This document shows positions 37,501 through 43,709 of a DNA stretch of 64,000 bases, piece by piece. Position 1 is the stretch's first letter. Each line of letters opens with the position of its first letter. The notes beneath the pieces were generated by a model, which saw nothing but the letters and a program-made list of their open reading frames with translations, was not told the DNA's origin and did no database searches. The DNA comes from Mucilaginibacter sp. (lineage in GTDB: Bacteria; Bacteroidota; Bacteroidia; Sphingobacteriales; Sphingobacteriaceae), in contig NZ_JANYGH010000058.1 in NCBI RefSeq assembly GCF_025362475.1, forward strand, positions 372,001 through 436,000. Direction: 5' to 3'. A program made the translations under genes and the position numbers.

Positions 37501-37804
37501 TCTGAACTTATTTTTTGATGCCGGTTTAGCCTGGAACGCGGGAGACCATATCTATTTCCAGAAAAATCCGCCGGTTTTGGGCCAAACACCCTCAATTGAT
37601 GCAAATGGAAACCCACAACTTGATAGTAACGGTAACCCCGTTTTAAGCAATACCTATGGTCGTGTACCGGCCTTAAGTGCTGGCATATCCTTACGGATAA
37701 ACGTTTTTGGAGCGTTTGTGTTAGAGCCATACCTGGCTATTCCATTTAACCGTACTGACGTTAGCAAGCCCGTATTTGGCTTAGGTTTTACACCTGGATG
37801 GTAA
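34589..37804 (+). CDS. Large secreted gluzincin with beta-propeller and outer-membrane barrel
   Basis: 1071 residues with a signal peptide to about 34 (NSAKAQ). The N-terminal domain contains HELVH at 147-151 and a third ligand Glu182 in GMAEYL, the gluzincin zinc plan of peptidase MA-like proteins. The middle (about 280-560) has TolB/PD40-type propeller repeats (VSPDGKYVAFLS, WSPNGKDIVFTG, YSRDGKKIIFSS, YSADGTQIYFLS). The C-terminal 400 residues have barrel-like strands ending in a phenylalanine-rich segment (LEPYLAIPF ... GLGFTPGW). It is probably an outer-membrane-embedded surface or periplasmic metalloprotease; the full combination is not one I can name. It has its own promoter region and a strong terminator. 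Confidence 0.8.
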   Translation: MNKNYSFLNTAKKFLLIFICLFSLLLISNSAKAQYFGQNKVRYKNLKFKVYKTPHFEIYYYIKNDSMIKRFAQESELWYTLHQQVFKDTFKTANPIILYANHPDFQQTTAIDGEIGVGTGGITEGLKNRVVMPVMETNQMTRHVIGHELVHAFQYHALLGKENETFENINNIPLWMIEGMAEYLSLGKKDSYTAMWMRDAYLNHDIPTVKDLTESNKYFPYRYGEAFWSFLGSTYGDTVIVPFFKNTARYGLAYGIRRTFGYDDKTLSRLWKNSIETTYKPFLKDTTQKPVGIKLVDKENGGDLVVAPAVSPDGKYVAFLSAKSLFSIDLYLADAKTGKILRKLTSKVSNTHIDEFNFIESAGAWSPDGKRFAFSVFSKGRNRMEVVDVNSGSMLDDVSMEKAEQFSNLSWSPNGKDIVFTGLSEGQSDLYSYNFDTKKITQLTNDKYTDYQPAYSRDGKKIIFSSDRSTYDQSLEQAITFNLAELDLASGKITDIKIFNGANNLNPQYSADGTQIYFLSNRDGFRNMYRYTMSTGQLEQMTDLFTGICGITEFSPALSISANDDVVYSYYRAQKYALYNAKASAFKPVTLQAQAVDFSAAMLPPSRAVGVDLINSNLNNFLAYKKIPTDSVKEIAYHPKFKLDYLAGSGVGVGVSSFYGTSLSSGIQGVFSDILGRNQIFAAASVNGQIYDSGAAITYVNQTGRWNLGTGISHIPYLFGLQTQTFPKQNVGGKNVTVLSQNTDIIRNFEDAARVFTSYPINKTTRFEVSGGASYNSYRVDRYSTVYKLDTVINADKSQTINTTPIGSGKNKIPNGEESALLNYNLKSYSLLQLSTALVGDNSFFGVTAPLNGFRYRLEAGYNFGTYHFFSPTIDLRKYVRVEPVTFAARFFGYGRFGDSNGIYPLFIGYPFYIRGYEGQTFYNNNKKSSNGFNIDQLSGSRMAVFNFETRLPFTGPEKLAQIKSKFLFTDLNLFFDAGLAWNAGDHIYFQKNPPVLGQTPSIDANGNPQLDSNGNPVLSNTYGRVPALSAGISLRINVFGAFVLEPYLAIPFNRTDVSKPVFGLGFTPGW

Positions 37805-37829
37805 ACACATTTGAAATCGATATATTTGC

Positions 37830-37852
37830 GCGGCCTAAGGCCGCTTTTTTTT
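37830..37852 (+). terminator. Rho-independent terminator
   Basis: GCGGCC (37830-37835) and GGCCGC (37839-37844) form a tight hairpin with a TAA loop, followed by eight T. It lies 26 bp after the stop codon of the metalloprotease-barrel gene. Confidence 0.92.
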
Positions 37853-37917
37853 ATTAAAATTAAATTAATAAAAACACTTGAGTATTTGATTGTTATACTT
37901 TATAGACATCCGTTTTT

Positions 37918-38511
37918 ATGAAAAAATTATTGTTGCTTGTTATCACCTCTCTATATTGTTCAGTGTTGTTTGCGCAGGGGCCGTTAGTGTCCGTAAATCC
38001 AAAAGCTATAGGGCCGCTTAGAGTAATGGCCGGTGATGGCATGTTACCAGCCAATGATATCATCAAAAATATTGCCTTATCAAAAGAGCTATCTACATTT
38101 TATAATTTTATAAATAAAACCAACCTGGCTGCAACTTTTCAAAGCAGGGGCCCTATTACCATGTTTGTGCCCGCCAATGATGCTTTTTTAAATTTACCTG
38201 ATGGCAAACTGGATTCCCTGATGAAACCCGCGTACGTTTGGGAACTTACCCGCCTCATTAGCTATCATTCTATTCCTGGCCGGTTCAAAGCCAAAGACAT
38301 TGAAAAGGAGATCAACAAAAACAAGGGAACGGCTACATTCACCACCCTTACCGGTAACAAACTAACAGCAAAAATTGATGCCAACCGTAATATTGTTTTA
38401 ATTGATGAGAATGGTGGCGAAAGCATTATTAGTCGTTTTGATATTGAACAAAACAACGGCATGCTGCATGTGGTAAACAAGGTATTACAGCCCAAGGTAA
38501 AAACCATATAA
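37918..38511 (+). CDS. Secreted fasciclin-domain protein
   Basis: 197 residues. Signal peptide to about 19 (SVLFAQ), then a single FAS1 domain from about 45 to 193: an opening DIIKNIALSKELSTFYNFINKTN, then the FAS1 H1 signature TMFVPANDAFLNLP, VLISYHSIPGRF near 118 and MLHVVNKVLQP, the H2 signature, at the end. Fasciclin domains mediate adhesion or bind small ligands, outside the inner membrane. The lack of a lipobox suggests a soluble periplasmic or secreted form. Confidence 0.92.
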   Translation: MKKLLLLVITSLYCSVLFAQGPLVSVNPKAIGPLRVMAGDGMLPANDIIKNIALSKELSTFYNFINKTNLAATFQSRGPITMFVPANDAFLNLPDGKLDSLMKPAYVWELTRLISYHSIPGRFKAKDIEKEINKNKGTATFTTLTGNKLTAKIDANRNIVLIDENGGESIISRFDIEQNNGMLHVVNKVLQPKVKTI

Positions 38512-38632
38512 TTGTACCAATGGATGACAATCCACCTGAAATATAATTTCGTATTTTAAGTATAATAGATTGTAAGGATAGGTTAAGTTTTGCGACTAAC
38601 CCAGGTACGATCGGAATTAAAAAAAACTTAAA

Positions 38633-39118
38633 ATGAACAAGGTAATGAGAAAATCGATTTTTGCTATAGCTATACTAAGCATTATAACAGCTTTTGGCTG
38701 CCAAAACAGTAATGGGCAGGCTAAACGTAAACTAAGCAAACCCGCGGCGGAGTGGAAAAAAACACTCACACCAAACCAATATTATATTATGGTTGAAAGT
38801 GGCACCGAGCCACCTTATAAAAACGATTACTGGAACAACCATGAAAAGGGTGTTTATGTAAGCGCGGCCACAGGCGAAGTATTATTTAGCTCTGAGGATA
38901 AATTTGATAGCGGTACAGGCTGGCCAAGCTTTGTAAAAGCAGTTGACCCTAAAAAAGTTGCCATTGTTACCGATAACAGCTATGGCATGAGCCGGGATGA
39001 GGTTATCGAAAAAAGCACTGGCTTACACCTTGGCCATGTATTTGACGACGGCCCTGCAGACCGCGGCGGCAAAAGATTTTGCATGAACTCAGGCGCTTTA
39101 AAATTTATTAAAAAGTAA
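38633..39118 (+). CDS. msrB: Envelope-located peptide-methionine (R)-S-oxide reductase
   Basis: 161 residues. A signal peptide ends in a lipobox with Cys23 (FGCQNS), so it is an exported lipoprotein. The MsrB core follows: GTEPPYKNDYWNNHEKGVY, SGTGWPSF, HLGHVFDDGP and the catalytic Cys150 in RFCMNSGAL. The two CxxC pairs of zinc-binding MsrB are absent. It repairs methionine-R-sulfoxide in envelope proteins. Electron donors for exported Msr are unclear here since no thioredoxin-like partner is adjacent. Its end overlaps the convergent GIY-YIG gene by 11 bp. Confidence 0.94.
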   Translation: MNKVMRKSIFAIAILSIITAFGCQNSNGQAKRKLSKPAAEWKKTLTPNQYYIMVESGTEPPYKNDYWNNHEKGVYVSAATGEVLFSSEDKFDSGTGWPSFVKAVDPKKVAIVTDNSYGMSRDEVIEKSTGLHLGHVFDDGPADRGGKRFCMNSGALKFIKK

Positions 39119-39464
39119 TAGTTCTTCTGTTAGCATTTACAGATGGGCGTAATTGTGGCCTTACACGAATACCGCTCTCAAACTTTAAACCAATGGTCAG
39201 ATCTACCCAGTCGGGGTTAACAGGTCTGATCATTTTTTCTTTCTGAGGCCTTGTAAAAGTGCTCACCACTTTAAAGCGTTCCATTGCCTGCTCTTCGGTA
39301 TTTATTTCCTCAAAATAAACTAAACGATTGAGCTGCTGTGCGCTGTCAAAAAACAAAGTTGGCATGTCGCTGTAAAACTGCAATGTTTTTACCAGGTCTG
39401 AGCATAAACCTACATGAAGATTTTTCCTGTTTCTGTCGGTGATGATATATACAAAACGTTTCAT
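39108..39464 (-). CDS. GIY-YIG-like nuclease-family protein
   Basis: 118 residues. The opening MKRFVYIITDRNRKNLHVGLC resembles the GIY-YIG beginning (VYIITnk..ntlYvGvt) but the two motifs are degraded: the second reads HVGLC. A following YFEEINTEEQAMERFK fits the next helix with its Glu. Stand-alone proteins of this kind (UPF0213-like) are common and have no known substrate; loss of the tyrosines suggests that the nuclease activity may be lost. It converges on and overlaps the end of msrB by 11 bp and is divergent from the XRE regulator. Confidence 0.75.
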   Translation of the reverse strand: MKRFVYIITDRNRKNLHVGLCSDLVKTLQFYSDMPTLFFDSAQQLNRLVYFEEINTEEQAMERFKVVSTFTRPQKEKMIRPVNPDWVDLTIGLKFESGIRVRPQLRPSVNANRRTITF

Positions 39465-39550
39465 TTTTTGATAAAAAATTTGGTGAACGAATAAATATTA
39501 CTAACTTTATGAGCATAAAATTACTAATAAATTTAGCAAATGCAAATTTT

Positions 39551-40327
39551 ATGTCAATAATTTCACAAAATATTAAATTCCTTCGCAAAAAGAAGGGAAT
39601 TACCCAACAGCAATTCGCTGATGAAGTAGGTATAAAACGCTCATTAGTAGGTGCTTACGAAGAGGAACGAGCCGAACCAAAATATGAACTACTAAAAACA
39701 TTAGCAATATACTTTGACATTAGCATTGATGATTTTATTAACGAAACCATCAACGAAAAGTGGGCGCCCAAGCCAAAAGGGAATCCGGCTAACCTGCGCA
39801 TACTCAGTATCTCTGTTGATAAAGAGGATAACGAAAATATTGAAATGGTGCCGCTTAAAGCCAGCGCCGGATATTTAAATGGCTACGCCGATCCGGAGTA
39901 TGTTTCCAAATTGCCTAAGTTTTATTTGCCTATGTTTAAACAGGGTACTTACCGGGCCTTTGAAATAAAAGGCGATTCGATGCTGCCTATCCTATCCGGC
40001 GACATCATTATAGCTGAGTACCTGGAGAACTGGGCAGACGTTAAACCCGGCGAAACCTATATAGTGATATCAAAAAATGACGGTGTAGTATATAAACGCA
40101 TCGGCAACAAATTTAAAGACAATAAAAAGCTAAAGCTGATATCTGATAACCCTGTTTACGAACCTTACGAAATTAACGGCGAAGACGTGCTGGAGATATG
40201 GAAAGGAAAAGGCTATATATCCACCCATTTACCACAGCCAACGCCCGAGCCTACCATGGAAAGCCTTACTAATATGATGGCCCAGATGCAGCGTTCGATA
40301 TCAAACTTACAGCAAAGCAACAATTAA
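39551..40327 (+). CDS. XRE-family regulator with S24 (LexA-like) self-cleavage domain
   Basis: 258 residues from the ATG at 39551; an earlier in-frame ATG at 39509 only adds a non-conserved hydrophobic stretch. HTH at about 4-56 (SQNIKFLRKKKGITQQQFADEVGIKRSLVGAYEEERAEP). The C-terminal domain has Ser143 (KGDSMLPILSGD) and Lys182 (DGVVYKRI), the S24 catalytic dyad, and a possible cleavage site Ala106-Gly107 (KASAGYL). The spacings 37 and 39 are close to those of E. coli LexA (Ala84-Gly85, Ser119, Lys156). The role is unknown; it may be cleaved after DNA damage or may only dimerise through the fold. It is divergent from the GIY-YIG gene. Confidence 0.88.
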   Translation: MSIISQNIKFLRKKKGITQQQFADEVGIKRSLVGAYEEERAEPKYELLKTLAIYFDISIDDFINETINEKWAPKPKGNPANLRILSISVDKEDNENIEMVPLKASAGYLNGYADPEYVSKLPKFYLPMFKQGTYRAFEIKGDSMLPILSGDIIIAEYLENWADVKPGETYIVISKNDGVVYKRIGNKFKDNKKLKLISDNPVYEPYEINGEDVLEIWKGKGYISTHLPQPTPEPTMESLTNMMAQMQRSISNLQQSNN

Positions 40328-40402
40328 GTTACATCGGCTTTCTTAAACCATTACGGCATATCTTTATCATAGATTAAAACGTAAATTAAATTTAAAAGAG
40401 CT

Positions 40403-40783
40403 ATGAAAAAATTTCTGTTGATGTGCTGTTTCCTGATGGGGATTGCAGCAGTAAGCCATGCACAAGGTGGTGGTATGAGAAAAAGCCCCGAAGAAAGGGC
40501 TAAGGATCTGCAAACACAATTAAAGCTAACTGACGATCAAACTACCAAAGTAACGGCTGTTTATAAAGAGCAGGCAACTAAAATGGATAGTGTAAGAACT
40601 GCTGCCAATGGCGACAGGGACGCCATGAGAAGCGCCATGATGCCAATGAGAAAAGCTACTAACGATAAAATTAAAGCCATTTTAACACCTGAACAGGCTA
40701 CTGCTTTTGATAAAATTCAAAAAGACATGATGGACAGGATGAGACAGGGCGGCGGCGGCGGAAGCAGCGGCTCTCAAAATTAA
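40403..40783 (+). CDS. Secreted Spy/CpxP-like helical protein
   Basis: 126 residues. Signal peptide to about 20 (SHAQ). The mature part is helical with two LTxxQ-like sites (LKLTDDQTTKV and ILTPEQATAF), the hallmark of the Spy/CpxP/LTXXQ group of periplasmic chaperones or metal-sensing proteins. The end is Gly/Ser-rich and flexible. Its upstream gap of about 75 bp and the terminator behind it mark a single-gene unit. The specific ligand is not evident. Confidence 0.8.
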   Translation: MKKFLLMCCFLMGIAAVSHAQGGGMRKSPEERAKDLQTQLKLTDDQTTKVTAVYKEQATKMDSVRTAANGDRDAMRSAMMPMRKATNDKIKAILTPEQATAFDKIQKDMMDRMRQGGGGGSSGSQN

Positions 40784-40794
40784 TGTGATAAATG

Positions 40795-40820
40795 AAGCGG
40801 CGATAAGCCGCTTTTTTTAT
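40795..40820 (+). terminator. Rho-independent terminator
   Basis: AAGCGGC (40795-40801) pairs with GCCGCTT (40807-40813) around GATAA, with a T-run in TTTTTTTATTTTT. It lies 12 bp after the stop codon of the Spy-like gene. Confidence 0.93.
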
Positions 40821-40825
40821 TTTTG
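40818..40825 (+). promoter_or_regulatory. Candidate -7 element for the bio genes
   Basis: TATTTTTG fits TAnnTTTG and lies about 82 nt upstream of bioF, partly inside the T-run of the preceding terminator. It is tentative because no clear -33 element is seen. Confidence 0.35.
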
Positions 40826-40831
40826 CATAAA

Positions 40832-40880
40832 GCGTTTAAAAGTTAAAAGCCCAATGCAAAGCTTAAAGCTAATTAAACGC
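40832..40880. repeat. Inverted repeat in the bioF leader
   Basis: GCGTTTAA (40832-40839) and TTAAACGC (40873-40880) are perfect complements, and the region between has repeated AAAGCTTAAAGC-like tracts. It could be a regulator site or the RNA leader stem of the biotin genes. It does not match a BirA operator that I can recognise. Confidence 0.4.
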
Positions 40881-40906
40881 CGATACTAATTATTGTTTAA
40901 TATCCA

Positions 40907-42037
40907 TTGAGATTAGCAAACGATTACCTTAAAAGCAAACTTGATGAACGAAAATCATCAGGCATATACAGAACTTTAAAGCCCGAGAACAGCCTAGTTG
41001 ATTTTTGCTCTAACGATTACTTAGGCTTCGCCCGCTCGATAGTTTTAAAAGAACGTATTGAAGCCGAAATTAAAAGTCACCCGCTAAGTTTAAACGGCTC
41101 CACGGGTTCCAGGTTACTCTCAGGAAATCTTCAATATGCAGAGGAGCTTGAATATCAAATAGCAGCATTTCATGATTTTGAAGCGGGTCTGCTTTTCAAT
41201 TCCGGCTATGATGCCAACCTTGGTTTATTATCATCTTTAGCCCAACGCGGTGACACCATTATACTCGACGAACTGATACATGCCTCTGCCATTGACGGAG
41301 CGCGCCTAAGTTACGCAACCCGATATAGTTTCAGACACAATGATACCGAGAGCCTGGAGGCCAAATTAAAGCTATCTAAAGGCAACTGCTATGTGGTTGT
41401 AGAAAGCATATACTCCATGAATGGTGACTCATCGCCATTGAATGAAATTTTAAACATTACCGAAAAATACGGCGCCCATTTAATTGTTGATGAAGCCCAT
41501 GCCGTTGGATTATATAAAAAGGGACTGGTAAATGAACAGGGACTGCAAAACAGGGTATTTGCCTCGGTAGTTACTTTTGGTAAGGCACTGGGTTGCCACG
41601 GGGCAATTGTATTAAGTAGTAATTTACTCAGGGATTACCTCATTAATTTCGCCCGTCCGTTTATTTATAGCACCGCCCCTTCCTTCCATCATTTAGCGTC
41701 GATAAAAATGGCCTATGAGCTATTGAATACTGCCGACGAAGAGATCTCCGGTCTAAAAGACAACATCAACCTATTTAAAAAACAGGTTGACCAATCAGAG
41801 ACTACTCCCCTGCTATTAAGCAATAGCGCAATTCAATGTATTATTTTAAAAAGTAACGACAAGGCCCGTGAAATAGCGAACATCTTGCAATCAGCCGGGT
41901 TGGATGTGAGGCCTATACTAAGCCCCACAGTAGCAGCCGGAGCCGAACGAATAAGAATATGCCTGCATAGTTTTAATACCTTAAATGAGGTAAATTTGCT
42001 TACCAATACTATAAACAACTTTATTAATGCACGATAA
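40907..42037 (+). CDS. bioF: 8-amino-7-oxononanoate synthase
   Basis: 376 residues. A PLP-dependent alpha-oxoamine synthase: CSNDYLG near 34-40, DELIHAS near 121-127, VDEAHAVG at 194-201 and the PLP Lys226 in FGKALG. BioF joins pimeloyl-ACP (or -CoA) and alanine in biotin synthesis. The start is a TTG at 40907; it gives the normal N-terminus and no ATG lies nearby upstream. The gene overlaps bioD by 11 bp. bioA, bioB and bioC are not in this window, so the pathway is split. Confidence 0.93.
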   Translation: MRLANDYLKSKLDERKSSGIYRTLKPENSLVDFCSNDYLGFARSIVLKERIEAEIKSHPLSLNGSTGSRLLSGNLQYAEELEYQIAAFHDFEAGLLFNSGYDANLGLLSSLAQRGDTIILDELIHASAIDGARLSYATRYSFRHNDTESLEAKLKLSKGNCYVVVESIYSMNGDSSPLNEILNITEKYGAHLIVDEAHAVGLYKKGLVNEQGLQNRVFASVVTFGKALGCHGAIVLSSNLLRDYLINFARPFIYSTAPSFHHLASIKMAYELLNTADEEISGLKDNINLFKKQVDQSETTPLLLSNSAIQCIILKSNDKAREIANILQSAGLDVRPILSPTVAAGAERIRICLHSFNTLNEVNLLTNTINNFINAR

Positions 42038-42644
42038 ACAACCCATATTTATTACCGGTATTGGCACCGGGGTAGGCAAAACCATTGTATCTGCAATTAT
42101 AACCGAGAAACTAAAGGCAGATTATTGGAAGCCCATTCAATCAGGCGATCTGGATGACAGCGACACTCTGAAAGTTCAAAGCCTTGTATCTAATGAGATT
42201 ACAAAATTCCATCCCGAAGCTTACCGTTTAACGCAGCCTTTCTCGCCCCATAAATCGGCAGCAATTGATAAAGTAACAATCAACAGTCAAAACTTTACGC
42301 TGCCCCAAACTGATAACCAATTAGTTATAGAAGGTGCCGGAGGATTAATGGTACCCCTTAATGATAATTTTTTAATCATCGACCTTATCAAACAGTTAAA
42401 TGCAAAAGTGATATTGGTGTCGCAAAATTACCTCGGCAGCATTAACCATACCCTGTTATCATTATATGCACTTAAAACATATAACATCCCTGTAATGGGT
42501 ATCATATTTAACGGCGTGGAGGATATTTATTCAAAAAGTTATATACTTAGTTACTCCGGTATTCCCGAGCTTGGGCAGATACCAATGTATGATACCCCCA
42601 ACAAAAAATCAATCATTGAAGCTGCCGCACTTATTAATTTGTAA
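42027..42644 (+). CDS. bioD: Dethiobiotin synthetase
   Basis: 205 residues. A P-loop GIGTGVGKT lies at 11-19, followed by WKPIQSG near 34-40 and EGAGGLMVPL near 96-105, the expected sites for ATP and diaminononanoate. BioD closes the ureido ring with CO2 and ATP. Overlaps bioF by 11 bp, so the two are surely cotranscribed and probably translationally coupled. Confidence 0.93.
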   Translation: MHDKQPIFITGIGTGVGKTIVSAIITEKLKADYWKPIQSGDLDDSDTLKVQSLVSNEITKFHPEAYRLTQPFSPHKSAAIDKVTINSQNFTLPQTDNQLVIEGAGGLMVPLNDNFLIIDLIKQLNAKVILVSQNYLGSINHTLLSLYALKTYNIPVMGIIFNGVEDIYSKSYILSYSGIPELGQIPMYDTPNKKSIIEAAALINL

Positions 42645-42710
42645 CGGGTAATCTGTACTTGGCGAAGCAAATAATTTAACTCAATTTAGCATCACATAAC
42701 CTGGTAAACG

Positions 42711-43598
42711 ATGAAAAATATAACTGTTATTGGCTCCGGAACTATGGGCAACGGCATTGCTCATACTTTTGCTCAGCATGGCTTTGAAGTATCATTGATT
42801 GATATTAACACTTCTGCATTAGATAAGGCTGTACAAACCATCGCCAATAACCTTGATCGCCAGTTAAAAAAGGGAAGTATTAATGAGCAGGATAAAGCAG
42901 ATACGTTAGGCAGGATAAAAACCTATACCGATATTAAAGAAGGTGCAGCCAATGCCCATTTGGTGATTGAAGCTGCCACCGAAAACCGCGAGATAAAACT
43001 TCAACTATTTAAACAGCTTAGTGATATTTGTGGTGATGAAGTGATCTTAGCCTCCAATACATCATCCATATCGATTACAGAAATTGCCGCCGTAACCAAA
43101 AATCCGGGCCAGGTCATAGGTATGCACTTTATGAACCCTGTACCTGTAATGAAACTGGTAGAAGTGATAAAGGGGTACGCTACAACCAATGCAGTTATAC
43201 AAACCATTATGCAATTGGCCAAAGCGCTGGATAAAGATCCGGTTGAGGTAAATGATTATCCGGGTTTTGTGGCTAACCGGATATTAATGCCCATGATCAA
43301 CGAAGCCATTTATACCCTGTACGAGGGTGTAGCCGGTGTAGAAGAAATTGATACCGTGATGAAATTAGGCATGGCCCACCCAATGGGGCCCCTTCAACTG
43401 GCCGATTTTATCGGGCTTGATGTTTGCCTGGCCATATTAAAGGTTTTGTACGAGGGTTTCGGGAATCAAAAATATGCACCCTGCCCTTTACTGGTTAACA
43501 TGGTTACTGCCGGGCACCGGGGCGTGAAAACAGGAAGCGGCTTTTATAAATATACAGCCGGCAGCAAAACACTTGTAGTTGCAGACAAATTCAGTTAG
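42711..43598 (+). CDS. 3-hydroxyacyl-CoA (3-hydroxybutyryl-CoA) dehydrogenase
   Basis: 295 residues. NAD-binding GSGTMGNGIA at about 8-17, SNTSSISITE near 116 with the catalytic Ser/Asn, GMHFMNPVPVMKLVE near 140-154 with the catalytic His, and a helical C-terminal domain with GVAGVEEIDTVMKLGM. This is the single-domain PaaH/Hbd-like form that reversibly oxidises 3-hydroxyacyl-CoA. It might serve butyrate, phenylacetate or amino-acid catabolism; no partner genes are adjacent. It is 66 bp after bioD. Its last codons are part of an inverted repeat that fills the gap to argS. Confidence 0.92.
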   Translation: MKNITVIGSGTMGNGIAHTFAQHGFEVSLIDINTSALDKAVQTIANNLDRQLKKGSINEQDKADTLGRIKTYTDIKEGAANAHLVIEAATENREIKLQLFKQLSDICGDEVILASNTSSISITEIAAVTKNPGQVIGMHFMNPVPVMKLVEVIKGYATTNAVIQTIMQLAKALDKDPVEVNDYPGFVANRILMPMINEAIYTLYEGVAGVEEIDTVMKLGMAHPMGPLQLADFIGLDVCLAILKVLYEGFGNQKYAPCPLLVNMVTAGHRGVKTGSGFYKYTAGSKTLVVADKFS

Positions 43599-43709
43599 CA
43601 GTTAGCCGTGGGCGGTAGGTATGCAGTTGGCAGTTTTCAGTTAGCAGTACGCAACCGTGCTAACTGAAAACTGCCAATTGCAAACTGTTAAACTGAAAAC
43701 TGCAAACTT
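43592..43709. repeat. Iterated inverted repeat, CAGTTAGCAGTTTTCAGT unit (family B)
   Basis: Left half (43592-43651) consists of CAGTTAGCAG/CAGTTGGCAG/CAGTTTTCAG variants; right half (43657-43709) carries the reverse complements (GCTAACTGAAAACTGCC and further CAAACTG copies). The centre GTACGCAACCGTGC separates them. The element fills the whole gap between the two convergent genes and even supplies the stop codon of the hydroxyacyl-CoA dehydrogenase gene. It may act as a bidirectional terminator or as a repeat of unknown function. Confidence 0.8.

Noticed and set aside
39551..40327. Phage repressor as sign of a prophage
   Set aside because: The neighbours are biotin and envelope genes; no integrase, capsid, terminase or lysis genes are in the window.
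40818..40906. Biotin-related riboswitch or BirA operator before bioF
   Set aside because: Only an inverted repeat of GCGTTTAA is seen; it does not fit the BirA box, and no biotin riboswitch is known.
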